From NCBI RefSeq assembly GCF_026236535.1, contig NZ_JAHTMW010000021.1, forward strand, positions 1 to 64,000: a stretch of 64,000 nt of DNA. Direction: 5' to 3'. A program made the position numbers and the translations under genes. A model generated the notes under the pieces. The model was not told where the DNA came from. It did not search any database and worked only from the letters and a program-made list of their open reading frames with translations. This stretch comes from Streptomyces sp. SKN60 (GTDB lineage: Bacteria; Actinomycetota; Actinomycetes; Streptomycetales; Streptomycetaceae). Below are positions 1 to 7,734 of the stretch, piece after piece (the stretch's first letter is position 1; the number at the start of each line of letters is the position of its first letter).

Positions 1-545
1 CCGAACCGCGCGGTGGAAACCGGGTCGGTGCAAGCGGTACGCGCTTCGTACGACAGGAGGGACCGCTGTACCCCATAAGGGTGGACGACGAAGGCGGCGG
101 CCATCTTCGCCCAGCCGGGCTCCTCGAAGCCCTCGTAGTCACCAGGTTCGACACGGTGCCACTCGATGGTGGGCTTCCACACCTTCCCCACCGCGCCGAA
201 GACGATCTCGCGCCCTGCGCGCTCCCCGAGGGCAACCCAGGGCTGGACCTCCAGGTCCCCCTGATCACCGGCTGCGGCGGTGTCGAACAGGTCGGACACC
301 CGCATCGAAGGTGGCGTGGCCACGGGCCGACGGCGCACTCGGTCCGGCACTCCACGCGCCCACATGACCACGTCGAACAGCGGCGAGTGTATGGACAGCA
401 TGTCCAGATCACGCGCTGCGCGGTACACGACGTCTGGCGCGGCGGCGATCACGGCGCACTCCAGGCGGGAGAACCGGAACTCGGGCAGAGCCGCGTCGAG
501 CAAGAGAGGCTCGGCCGGCACGGTGACGCTCGGCTGGGTATCCAT
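1..545 (-). CDS. SRPBCC-superfamily-like protein, C-terminus beyond the left edge
   Basis: Reading from an ATG at 545 on the minus strand gives 181 codons with no stop before the window edge, so the gene is partial. The start has a good Shine-Dalgarno (GGGAGGT, 4 nt spacer). The N-terminus MDTQPSVTVPAEPLLLDAAL is followed by FRFSRLECAVIAAAPDVVYRA, which resembles the first strand and helix of START/polyketide-cyclase (SRPBCC) proteins; later segments such as GREIVFGAVGKVWKPTIEW fit the beta-rich body of that fold. The ligand is unknown. Third codon positions are G/C-rich but less so than in genes further right. Family placement is inference from sequence pattern only. Confidence 0.7.
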   Translation of the reverse strand, partial: MDTQPSVTVPAEPLLLDAALPEFRFSRLECAVIAAAPDVVYRAARDLDMLSIHSPLFDVVMWARGVPDRVRRRPVATPPSMRVSDLFDTAAAGDQGDLEVQPWVALGERAGREIVFGAVGKVWKPTIEWHRVEPGDYEGFEEPGWAKMAAAFVVHPYGVQRSLLSYEARTACTDPVSTARF

Positions 546-745
546 GGAGACCTCCCGGATCCGACACCACCAGTCTGGCCCACAGCACAGGCATCTCGCT
601 GGGGTCGAACGGCCCCCAATGAGCTGCGCGGCTGACGATGAGGTGCGCGACCAGGGCGGCGCTGTTGCCGCCCGAGCGGCACACCGCGTCGGTCGAGGCG
701 GGTTCGGTAGCCGCGGGCGGCCTGAGGGCGGCAACACGCTGCGCC
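546..745 (-). other. Short gap with coding-like minus-strand stretch
   Basis: This gap lies between the HTH gene and the SRPBCC-like gene. On the minus strand, in a frame different from both, roughly 690 down to 553 has strongly G/C-biased third positions and protein-like content (GGNSAALVAHLIVSRAAHWG). The frame then runs into the SRPBCC-like gene as arginine-rich nonsense, with a stop only at 409. It could be a short unrecognised gene, a decayed remnant, or chance. I do not call a gene. Confidence 0.25.
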
Positions 746-1168
746 CTACACGGAGGAGCTTGTCGCCCGAGGCTGGAGCATCCACGAGACAAGCGATGAG
801 TGGATCTTCTGTTGCTCCAGCCATTTGAAGACCTCGGCCCTCTTGTACAGGACCTTGGCGTTCCCACCTCGGCCGAGTTTGTAACCCTTCAAGCCCAGTT
901 TCGACGCTTCCTTGTACACCCAGCTCGTGGACATGCTGAGCATCGCGGCGACCTCGGAGGTTTCCATGAGGACGGGTTCGACGGGTTGGCGCCGTCGCGA
1001 TCGGGTGGTGTCGGAAGGCTGCGGTTCCACGGGTGAGACGGCTCCTTCGAGGCTGGGCTGAGCGTGATCGCAGTGCCGAGCTGCTCCGCTCTGGCAGGAT
1101 TCTGAGGTCTTCGGCGGCCGCCCTGTGTCACTGCCAAGAGTCACCGGGCGGGCCAAGGCCATGGTCAT
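746..1168 (-). CDS. Excisionase-like helix-turn-helix protein
   Basis: This 140-aa protein has a disordered, polar N-terminal half and a C-terminal HTH_17/AlpA-like DNA-binding domain (about residues 67-125): METSEVAAMLSMSTSWVYKE, then KLGRGGNAKVLYKRAEVFKW, the recognition helix and wing pattern of phage excisionases and MerR-like small regulators. The ATG at 1168 has no clear ribosome site; ATGs at 1162 and 967 are alternatives, and 967 would leave little more than the HTH. Such proteins usually control excision or a neighbouring operon, but no integrase or relaxase is visible in the window. Its downstream neighbour is the SRPBCC-like gene on the same strand. Confidence 0.65.
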   Translation of the reverse strand: MTMALARPVTLGSDTGRPPKTSESCQSGAARHCDHAQPSLEGAVSPVEPQPSDTTRSRRRQPVEPVLMETSEVAAMLSMSTSWVYKEASKLGLKGYKLGRGGNAKVLYKRAEVFKWLEQQKIHSSLVSWMLQPRATSSSV

Positions 1169-1535
1169 GAGGAGCGCCGGTTTCGCTGGGCCGGGATTCG
1201 CCGCTATGCTGCCGCGCCATTTTTCGAGGGTTCCGGCGGAGACGAGTCCTCGTGCACGCGTGGATCGGGCGTCGCTGCTCTGAGGGTGACGGTGATCACG
1301 AGGGCTCTTGAGCGCGTGCTGCGTAGGCTTGTGGGGTCGTCGCGGTGGAGCCAGGGAGAGTGGGCGAAGTTCCCCGACATTGCCTGACGATGCGTCAGAA
1401 AAGTCAGCAAGTGGTCAGCATGAGTCCTGAAAAACCTGGGGACAGCTGCCTGAACTTGCGACTCGTTGTAGGGTGTGGAAACAGCCCTTGACCTGCAAAA
1501 ACGCAGGCAGGGAGCCTATGTCCAGGAGTACCTCA
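1169..1535. other. 367-base intergenic region upstream of panD
   Basis: It separates the HTH gene from panD, which diverge. I see no convincing gene. It is visibly less G/C-rich than the rest of the window, particularly from 1380 to 1560, and holds the inverted repeat at 1384-1398 plus several further GTCAG words. Promoters for both flanking genes should lie here. It could also mark the edge of an inserted segment. Confidence 0.5.
1384..1398. promoter_or_regulatory. Inverted repeat CTGACG-ATG-CGTCAG
   Basis: Perfect 6-bp arms around a 3-bp spacer, followed by two further GTCAG words (about 1402 and 1414). It lies between the divergent HTH gene and panD. An operator for the HTH protein is possible but not shown. 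Confidence 0.35.
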
Positions 1536-1961
1536 GTGATACGAACGATATTCAAGTCGAAGATCCACCGCGCTACCGTGACGCAGGCCGATCTTCACTA
1601 CGTCGGATCCGTGACCGTCGACGCCGAGCTGATGGAGGCGGCCGACCTGCTGCCCGGCGAGCTCGTCCACATCGTCGACATCGACAACGGGGCCCGCCTG
1701 GAGACCTATGTCATCGAGGGCGAGCGCGGCTCCGGAGTGATCGGGATCAACGGTGCCGCCGCGCATCTGGTGCACCCCGGGGACCTGGTCATCCTCATCA
1801 GCTACGCGCAGGTCAGCGACGCCGAGGCGCGCGCGTTCGTGCCGCGCGTCGTGCACGTCGACGCCGGCAACCGCATCGTGGAGCTCGGGGGCGACGCGTC
1901 GGCGCCCGTGCCCGGGACCGACACGGTGCGCCCGCCGCACGCCGTACCCGCGCAGATCTGA
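1536..1961 (+). CDS. panD: Aspartate 1-decarboxylase precursor
   Basis: PanD converts L-aspartate to beta-alanine for pantothenate and CoA synthesis. It is made as a proenzyme that self-cleaves to generate a pyruvoyl cofactor. The 141-aa product carries the signatures KSKIHRATVTQADLHYVGSV, with self-cleavage expected at the Gly-Ser bond of HYVGSV, then LVHIVDI and GVIGINGAAAHLVHPGD. I place the start at GTG 1536, not ATG 1518: AGGAG at 1524-1528 sits 7 nt upstream, and the N-terminus VIRTIFKSK then matches the short leader usual for the family. The C-terminal tail after residue 115 is more variable. A GNAT gene follows on the same strand 23 nt downstream. Confidence 0.97.
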   Translation: MIRTIFKSKIHRATVTQADLHYVGSVTVDAELMEAADLLPGELVHIVDIDNGARLETYVIEGERGSGVIGINGAAAHLVHPGDLVILISYAQVSDAEARAFVPRVVHVDAGNRIVELGGDASAPVPGTDTVRPPHAVPAQI

Positions 1962-1984
1962 CCACGGCCGAGGAGGCCCGCAGC

Positions 1985-2335
1985 ATGGCAGAGCTGGACC
2001 TGACCATCCGCGACGACCGGGAGAAGGGCCGCCTGGAGGCGTTCGACGACGGCGACTACGCCGGCGTCGTCGTCTACTTCGTCCTCGACGAGGAGCCGCA
2101 CGCCCTCGTCGCCGTGCACACGGTCGTCGAGGCCACGCACGAGGGGAAGGGCGTCGCCGGCGCGCTGGTGAAGGAGTTCTACCGGATCGCCGCCGCCGAG
2201 GGCGTCCCCGTCGTGCCGCTCTGCCCGTACGCCGCCAAGTGGGCCGAACGGCACCCCGACGAGGCCCCGGCACCGGCGGCGGAGGTCGTCCGCGCGGCCA
2301 AGCGACAGCTGAAGGCCAGCCCGGAACTCTGGTGA
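1985..2335 (+). CDS. Small GNAT-family N-acetyltransferase (YidJ/NATD1-like)
   Basis: This 116-aa protein belongs to the short GNAT type (COG2388-like). The acetyl-CoA pyrophosphate loop is visible as THEGKGVAGALV (about residues 49-60), flanked by beta-strands (ALVAVHTVVE) and by VPLCPYAAKWAERHPD, the characteristic late strand with an invariant Pro-Tyr. The acceptor substrate is unknown for most members. Start ATG 1985 is preceded by GAGGAGG about 9 nt upstream. It is probably co-transcribed with panD (23-nt gap). Confidence 0.88.
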   Translation: MAELDLTIRDDREKGRLEAFDDGDYAGVVVYFVLDEEPHALVAVHTVVEATHEGKGVAGALVKEFYRIAAAEGVPVVPLCPYAAKWAERHPDEAPAPAAEVVRAAKRQLKASPELW

Positions 2336-2477
2336 CGCGGCCCGTGCCCCGGCCGCGCCGCCACCCGAAGGAATGGGTCCGGCGCGCCGGGGCACACGGA
2401 CGGGGGGAGGCTGGGATCCGGGCCCGCTCGGGCCCGGCACCCGCACCCCGCCCGTACCCCCAGACCGGGAGTCCGTC

Positions 2478-2642
2478 ATGACCCAGCCCCCGATCCCCGA
2501 CCCGCTGCCCTCGCCCGGCCCCGTGCCGCCCGGCCCGCCGTCACCCGTGCCCCCGCCGGTCCCGCCGCCCGTGCCGCCGCCCAACCCCGTACCCGTACCG
2601 GAACCCGAACCGCAGCCACAGCCCGGGCCCGCCGGGTTGTGA
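2478..2642 (+). CDS. Small proline-rich protein
   Basis: A 54-aa reading frame (MTQPPIPDPLPSPGPVPPGP and onward) that is about half proline, with PEPEPQPQ near the end. GGGAG at 2467-2471 lies 6 nt before ATG 2478, which supports translation. No signal peptide, membrane segment or catalytic motif is visible. GC-rich DNA readily yields Pro-rich frames, so the evidence is the ribosome site plus its position in a gap on the strand of its neighbours. Function unknown. Confidence 0.45.
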   Translation: MTQPPIPDPLPSPGPVPPGPPSPVPPPVPPPVPPPNPVPVPEPEPQPQPGPAGL

Positions 2643-2733
2643 CGGACGGGGCGGGGGATCGGGCCGAAGGCCTTGTCACGCACGGTTGCCAGCCCCTACC
2701 GTGGGCGACTGCCGATGCGTTCGAGGGGGGCCC

Positions 2734-4113
2734 ATGCCAGCCGTACGCGGGAATCGCGAGAATTGCGGGAAACACCGTCGGTACCAGCCGAGCCGGATCA
2801 ACCGTGCCTCGCTGACCGTCACCGCGGGCGGCGCCGGAATCGCCCTGCCGCTCATCGGCGCGGGCACCGCGCACGCCGCCTCGCTCGACGTCTGGGACAA
2901 GCTCGCGTCCTGCGAGTCCTCCTCCAACTGGCAGATCAACACCGGCAACGGCTACTTCGGCGGACTCCAGTTCAGCCAGTCCACCTGGGAGCGGTACGGC
3001 GGGACGCACTACGCGCCGCGCGCCGACCTGGCCTCCAAGGACCAGCAGATCGAGATCGCCGAGCGCGTGCTCAAGGGCCAGGGCCCCGGCGCCTGGCCGG
3101 CCTGCGCGCCGCGTGCCGGCCTGGAGCGCGGCGGCGAGGCCCCCGGCGTCACCGCCCAGACCGAGCGCACCCGTCCGCTCAAGGACGCCCCGCGGGCCCG
3201 GCAGGCCGCGTTACCCGCCCAGCGGACCGCCGCCCCGGCGAACCCGGCCAGCCCCACCACCGTGCCGACCGTCCGCGAGATGTACACCGTCGCGCCCGGC
3301 GACTCGCTCTCGAAGATCGCCCGCGACGCGCATGTACGGGGCGGCTGGCCCCGGCTCTACGCGGCGAACCGCACCGTCGTCGGTGACGACCCCGACCTGA
3401 TCCTCCCCGGCCAGCGCCTCACCCTCCGGATCAGCGCCCCCGCCGCGCCGCAGAAGTCCAAGCCCCAGCCGAAGCTCCAGCCGAAGCCCCAGCCGAAGCA
3501 CCAGCCCAAGCCCAAGCCGGAGACCAGACCGGCCACCCCGAAGCCAACCACCGCGAAGACCCCGGTCAAGCCGCCCGCCCCGGCCCCGAGGCCCGCCCCG
3601 AAACCCGTCACCAAGCCGGTCGCCGCGAAGCCCGCCGCCAAACCCGCCCCGAAGCCGGCGCACAAGCCCGCTGCCAAACCCGCCGCCAAGCCCGCTCCCG
3701 AGCGCGCCCGCTTCGCCACGCCCGTCGCCGACGCCGACATCGGCACCCGCTACCGCAAGGCCGGCTCGTCCTGGTCCAGCGGCTATCACACGGGCGTCGA
3801 CTTCCCCGTCCCCACCGGCACCTCCGTACGGGCCGTGTCCGACGGCACGATCGTGTCGGCCGGCTGGGGCGGCGCGTACGGCTACCAGATCGTCATCCGG
3901 CACCACGACGGGCGCTACAGCCAGTACGCGCACCTCTCGGCGCTCTCGGTCCGCGAGGGCCAGCGGGTCACCGCGGGGCAGCGGATCGCGCGGTCAGGAT
4001 CGACCGGCAACACTTCGGGACCGCACCTGCACTTCGAGATGCGCACGGGTCCCGGGTACGGGTCCGACATCGACCCCCTGGCCTACCTCAGGGCCCGCGG
4101 CGTCAGCATCTGA
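2734..4113 (+). CDS. Rpf-like transglycosylase with LysM and M23 peptidase domains
   Basis: A 459-aa secreted cell-wall hydrolase. A signal peptide ends near AGTAHA (about residue 48). The Rpf lysozyme-like domain follows (about 49-125): WDKLASCESSSNW, with Glu in CES as the expected catalytic acid, and FGGLQFSQSTWERYGG. A LysM peptidoglycan-binding domain (MYTVAPGDSLSKIA, about 183-232), a Lys-Pro-rich linker (about 240-325) and a C-terminal M23 metallopeptidase come next, with zinc ligands visible in YHTGVDFPVPTG and GPHLHFEM. It should cut both glycan and peptide crosslinks in peptidoglycan, as resuscitation-promoting factors do during spore germination. ATG 2734 is chosen for the GAGG 7 nt upstream. 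Codon 160 (3211-3213) is TTA, the rare bldA-dependent leucine codon. The 3' end overlaps the convergent gene by 120 nt. Confidence 0.93.
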   Translation: MPAVRGNRENCGKHRRYQPSRINRASLTVTAGGAGIALPLIGAGTAHAASLDVWDKLASCESSSNWQINTGNGYFGGLQFSQSTWERYGGTHYAPRADLASKDQQIEIAERVLKGQGPGAWPACAPRAGLERGGEAPGVTAQTERTRPLKDAPRARQAALPAQRTAAPANPASPTTVPTVREMYTVAPGDSLSKIARDAHVRGGWPRLYAANRTVVGDDPDLILPGQRLTLRISAPAAPQKSKPQPKLQPKPQPKHQPKPKPETRPATPKPTTAKTPVKPPAPAPRPAPKPVTKPVAAKPAAKPAPKPAHKPAAKPAAKPAPERARFATPVADADIGTRYRKAGSSWSSGYHTGVDFPVPTGTSVRAVSDGTIVSAGWGGAYGYQIVIRHHDGRYSQYAHLSALSVREGQRVTAGQRIARSGSTGNTSGPHLHFEMRTGPGYGSDIDPLAYLRARGVSI

Positions 4114-4980
4114 GGTGCCGCCCGGCGCGGATGACACCGCCGGGGAGTCCTCGGGCCGCCCGAGCCGGTCCAGGGTGAGCTGCACCAGTCCGCCGGCCGC
4201 CACCGCGCCGCAGATCAGGGCGGCGACGGTGCCGGCCGCCCCGTACCGGAAGGACTCGCCGAACAGGGTGAGGCCGACGGCCGCGGCGATCACCGGGTTC
4301 ACCACGGTGACCGTCGCCAGCGGTGCGGCGAGGCCCGCGCCCCGGTAGGAGGCCTGGGAGAGCAGCAGACCGGTGATCGCGAGCGCCGAGAGGACGAGGA
4401 GGCTGGTCCACTCGGCGAGCGGCGCGTCCGCCGTCCACTCCTCGGCCACCGTCTTGGTGAACACCGAGGCGATGCCGAAGGCCCCGCCGGCCGCCGTCGC
4501 CAGGATCACGCTGCGCAGCGCCGAACGGCCCACCAGGTGCGCGAGCACGAAGAGCAGCGCCACCGCGCCGAAGGTCAGCGCCGCGAGCAGGTGCCGGTCG
4601 GCGTCGGACAGCGGGTGGGTGCCGGGGCCGCCGGTGAGGCTGAGCAGTCCGGCCAGGCCCGCGGTCGCCATCAGCGCGCCCCGCCAGGCGGTGCGCCCGA
4701 CCCGGCGGCCCACGAAGAGCGCCGCCATCGGCAGCGCGAAGACGATGGTGAGCGCGCCGAGCGGCTGGACCAGGCTCAGCGGGCCGTACGCGAGCGCCGC
4801 CACGTGCAGCGCGGCGCCGACGCCGTTGAGCAGGACGGCGCCCCACCAGGCGGGGCGGCGCAGCGGTGCGTAGCGCGGGCCGTCGGCCGCGGCCGCGACC
4901 CGCTCCTGCACGATCGCCGCGGCCGCGTAGGCGACCGCGGAGACCAGGGCGAGGAGCACGGACAGCACGAGGGGGCTCAT
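3994..4980 (-). CDS. EamA/DMT-type membrane transporter-like protein
   Basis: A 328-aa integral membrane protein with about nine or ten hydrophobic helices. The first is SPLVLSVLLALVSAVAYAAA; others include LVQPLGALTIVFALPMAALF and LAAPLATVTVVNPVIAAAVG, the repeated layout of drug/metabolite transporters. The substrate is unknown. The start ATG 4980 has GGAGG only 1 nt upstream, which is tight, but the N-terminus fits the family. No stop occurs before 3994, so the last about 40 codons read antisense through the M23 end of the rpf gene. That polar tail (GPEVGQGVDVGPVPGTRAHL) looks non-functional. Confidence 0.85.
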   Translation of the reverse strand: MSPLVLSVLLALVSAVAYAAAAIVQERVAAAADGPRYAPLRRPAWWGAVLLNGVGAALHVAALAYGPLSLVQPLGALTIVFALPMAALFVGRRVGRTAWRGALMATAGLAGLLSLTGGPGTHPLSDADRHLLAALTFGAVALLFVLAHLVGRSALRSVILATAAGGAFGIASVFTKTVAEEWTADAPLAEWTSLLVLSALAITGLLLSQASYRGAGLAAPLATVTVVNPVIAAAVGLTLFGESFRYGAAGTVAALICGAVAAGGLVQLTLDRLGRPEDSPAVSSAPGGTSDADAAGPEVGQGVDVGPVPGTRAHLEVQVRSRSVAGRS

Positions 4981-5233
4981 ACCTCCACGATCTCTCTTCC
5001 GGGCGTTCGCGTCGTCGTACCTGGGAACGCGATCTCGCGTACCGCGAACGGAGTACGAGGCCGCCCCGTACACCTCTGGATGTACGCCCGCGCAGGTCAG
5101 GGCCGGTGACGGGGAGCCCCTACGGGGCGCGTCCGGCGCCCCGCGCGCCCCGCCCCGCGCCCCCGGCGGCCCGCATTCCGAGCCACCGCGGCCCCCGCCC
5201 GGTCCACATTGGCCCGCACCGGGCGCCCGCCCG

Positions 5234-5239
5234 TACCGT
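5234..5239 (+). promoter_or_regulatory. -10 box TACCGT, leaderless promoter
   Basis: TACCGT ends 7 nt before GTG 5247, the spacing expected if transcription begins at or next to the start codon. This supports GTG 5247 as the start. Confidence 0.5.
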
Positions 5240-5246
5240 GTGCGCC

Positions 5247-5978
5247 GTGGACCTCGACCAGAGCGCCCGGATCGGCGGCTTCTTCGCCCTGCGCACCAGC
5301 CCGCCGCCCACCCCGCTCGCCCCTCCCGCGCCCGCCGCCGTGCCCCTCGCGCTCCTGTACGCGGGCGGGGCCGACGCCGCCCTCGCCGCCCGCATCGACC
5401 GGGTCGCCGTCGGCCTGGGCACCCCCGAGCGCCGGGTGGCCGCCTCCGCCGCCCACCTCGGTCTGACCGCCCGCCTCTGGTCCGTCGCACTCGGCCCCGC
5501 CGCGCTCTTCGGCCGCTTCCCCGACCTCACGCCCGAGACCCTCCACTGGGACGGCACCCTCGGCGCCCCCGACGAGCTGTGGTGGTCCGGCACCAACAGC
5601 CGGCCCGCCACCGCCGACGACCTGCGGGCCGCCGTCCAGGAGGCCCACCTGGTCCCGCTGCACGCCGCCTTCGCCCGCGACGGACGGATCTCCCCGCGGC
5701 TCCTCTGGGGCAACGCGGGCTCCGCGCTCGCCGGCGCCCTGCGCGAACTGCTCCGCTGGACCCGGTCCCACGACCGGCCCGAGGCCGCCGCACGCGCCGT
5801 CGCCCTCACCCGCGGGCTGCTCGCCCACCCCGACCTGGAGCGCACCGTCCGCGGCCCGGCACTGCGCCGCACCACCTGCTGCCTCTACTACCGCTCCCGG
5901 TCCGGAGGCCTGTGCGGCGACTGTGTGTTCGACCACCCGCCCCGTAAGGGTTTGGAGCGACGGCCCCCGGCTCCGTAA
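5247..5978 (+). CDS. (2Fe-2S)-binding protein, FhuF-like ferric reductase family
   Basis: A 243-aa cytoplasmic protein. The C-terminus has CCLYYRSRSGGLCGDC, the C-C-x(n)-C-x2-C arrangement of FhuF-type ferric-siderophore reductases that holds a 2Fe-2S cluster. The helical body (RLWSVALGPAALFGRFPDLT, LLWGNAGSALAGALREL) also fits; the GN-x-ASAL-like segment is typical. The likely role is to reduce Fe(III) from siderophores in the cytoplasm. No siderophore transporter adjoins it, so substrate is inferred from family only. GTG 5247 follows a leaderless -10 box; an in-frame GTG at 5238 overlaps that box and is less likely. Confidence 0.8.
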   Translation: MDLDQSARIGGFFALRTSPPPTPLAPPAPAAVPLALLYAGGADAALAARIDRVAVGLGTPERRVAASAAHLGLTARLWSVALGPAALFGRFPDLTPETLHWDGTLGAPDELWWSGTNSRPATADDLRAAVQEAHLVPLHAAFARDGRISPRLLWGNAGSALAGALRELLRWTRSHDRPEAAARAVALTRGLLAHPDLERTVRGPALRRTTCCLYYRSRSGGLCGDCVFDHPPRKGLERRPPAP

Positions 5979-6033
5979 AGTTGCCTCTTCGGGAGTACTT
6001 GCAGGCGCGAGCGATCGAGGAACGACGAAGGCC

Positions 6034-7527
6034 ATGACGGTGACCGAAGAGACCCAGGACCTCGGGGAGGCCCAGGAGTACGGGCCGGGCATCGACCCGG
6101 AGCGACTGGCCGTCTGCCTCAGCGTGCTCGACGAGCTCGACACGATCGACGTCGACCACCCGGACGCGATCGCCGTCCGCCGCGCCACCGCCGGCATCTA
6201 CCGGACCGTGAAGCAGCGCCGCCGCCAGGAGCGCCGGGCCGCCAAGACCGCCCACGACAAGGCGGTCACCGAGGCGACCGCGACCGGCTCCGCGCAGCGC
6301 ATCGACGACGAGACCGAGGGCATCCTGCCCTCGTCCGTCACCGAGGCCGGCAAGATCGCGGGCATACTCCAGCGCCCGCGCTCCTGCTACACCTGCAAGA
6401 CCCGCTACGTCGAGGTCGACTACTTCTACCACCAGCTCTGTCCGGACTGCGCCGCCCTGAACCGGTCCAAGCGGGAGGCCCGCGCCGACCTCACCGGCAA
6501 GCGCGCGCTGCTCACCGGCGGCCGCGCCAAGATCGGCATGTACATCGCGCTGCGGCTGCTGCGCGACGGCGCCCACACCACGATCACCACCCGGTTCCCC
6601 AAGGACGCCATCCGCCGCTTCAAGGCGATGGAGGACTCCGCGGAGTGGATGGACCGCCTGGAGGTCGTCGGCATCGACCTGCGCGACCCGGCCCAGGCCG
6701 TGGCCCTCGCCGACCAGGTCGCCGCCGCGGGACCGCTGGACGTCCTGGTGAACAACGCGACGCAGACCGTGCGCCGGCTGCCGTCCGCGTACGCCGCCCT
6801 GGTCGACGGCGAGAGCGCGCCGCTGCCCGCCGGCGAGCTGCCCGCCCACCACGTCATCGGCGCCTTCAACTCCGGCGCCGTCGACGGTCTGGCCGCGCTC
6901 CCGCTCGGCACCGGCGCCATCGACGCGCAGGCCGTCGCCGACCTGGCCCTGGTCGCCGGCAACGCCAGCATCGAGCGGCACCACGCCGGCACCGCGATCG
7001 ACGCCGGCGGCCTGGTGCCCGACGTCGTCGACACCAACACCTGGGTGCAGACCATCGACCAGATCTCCCCGGTGGAGCTCCTGGAGACCCAGCTCTGCAA
7101 CTACACCGCGCCCTTCATCCTCATCAGCAAGCTGCGCCCGGCGATGGCCGAGGCCGCCGCGCGGGCCAAGAGCGGGCGGGCGTACGTCGTGAACGTCTCC
7201 GCCATGGAGGGCGTCTTCAGCCGCGGCTACAAGGGCGCCGGGCACCCGAACACCAACGCCGCCAAGGCCGCGATCAACATGGTGACGCGGACCAGCGCGC
7301 AGGAGATGTTCCAGTCCGACGGCATCCTCATGACCTCCGTCGACACCGGCTGGATCACCGACGAGCGCCCGCACTTCGACAAGCTGCGGCTGGCCGAGGA
7401 GGGCTTCCACGCCCCGCTCGACCTGGTCGACGGCGCGGCCCGGGTCTACGATCCGATCGTGCGCGGCGAGGACGGCGACGACCTGTACGGCGTGTTCATG
7501 AAGGACTACCTGCCCGGCAAGTGGTGA
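6034..7527 (+). CDS. SDR-family NAD(P)-dependent oxidoreductase with N-terminal Cys motif
   Basis: A 497-aa protein. Residues about 1-150 are helical and charged and include a putative metal-binding knuckle, CYTCKTRYVEVDYFYHQLCP with a final DC. The Rossmann domain starts near residue 155: GKRALLTGGRAKIGMYIALR (the TGG-x3-G-I-G loop variant), then VLVNNATQTVRRL, NVSAMEGVFSRGYKGAGHPN and TNAAKAAINMV. The last places Asn where classical SDRs have the catalytic Tyr of YxxxK, so chemistry may be altered or the Tyr supplied by GYKGAGH. At 497 aa it is twice the usual SDR size. A possible ribosome site (GAAGG) precedes ATG 6034. A hairpin terminator follows the stop. Confidence 0.85.
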   Translation: MTVTEETQDLGEAQEYGPGIDPERLAVCLSVLDELDTIDVDHPDAIAVRRATAGIYRTVKQRRRQERRAAKTAHDKAVTEATATGSAQRIDDETEGILPSSVTEAGKIAGILQRPRSCYTCKTRYVEVDYFYHQLCPDCAALNRSKREARADLTGKRALLTGGRAKIGMYIALRLLRDGAHTTITTRFPKDAIRRFKAMEDSAEWMDRLEVVGIDLRDPAQAVALADQVAAAGPLDVLVNNATQTVRRLPSAYAALVDGESAPLPAGELPAHHVIGAFNSGAVDGLAALPLGTGAIDAQAVADLALVAGNASIERHHAGTAIDAGGLVPDVVDTNTWVQTIDQISPVELLETQLCNYTAPFILISKLRPAMAEAAARAKSGRAYVVNVSAMEGVFSRGYKGAGHPNTNAAKAAINMVTRTSAQEMFQSDGILMTSVDTGWITDERPHFDKLRLAEEGFHAPLDLVDGAARVYDPIVRGEDGDDLYGVFMKDYLPGKW

Positions 7528-7532
7528 GCCGC

Positions 7533-7551
7533 GCCCGCCGCTCCGGCGGGC
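7533..7551 (+). terminator. Hairpin terminator after SDR gene
   Basis: GCCCGCCG and CGGCGGGC, 8-bp arms with a 3-nt loop, 6 nt after the stop codon, followed by a weakly T-rich tract. Confidence 0.6.
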
Positions 7552-7690
7552 CGTCGATTTGATCGATGATCGGGCATCCAAACGCCCGCTGACCTCGGTA
7601 AACGGGGCCGAACGAGCCACTTTCACTCGATCGCGTCACACTTTCGCGCCCCATAGAGCGCCCGCGCGCTCAGATGGTTAATCTGATGTC

Positions 7691-7734
7691 CACGGTCGGC
7701 CACCGGGGGTTTCACCGAACCCCCACGGTCGGCC
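7691..7734. repeat. Direct repeats CACGGTCGGCC flanking a hairpin
   Basis: CACGGTCGGCC occurs at 7691-7701 and again at 7724-7734. Between them lies a perfect 7-bp inverted repeat, GGGGGTT (7705-7711) and AACCCCC (7718-7724), with a 6-nt loop. It sits about 100 nt upstream of the small gene at 7836, so it may be an operator or a leader RNA structure. Confidence 0.5.

Noticed and set aside
1204..1410. 68-codon minus-strand frame upstream of panD
   Set aside because: No ribosome site, poor codon bias and no protein-like pattern.
2643..2733. c-di-AMP (ydaO-type) riboswitch upstream of the rpf gene
   Set aside because: Several actinobacterial rpf genes have one, but this 91-base leader is too short and shows none of the conserved riboswitch blocks.
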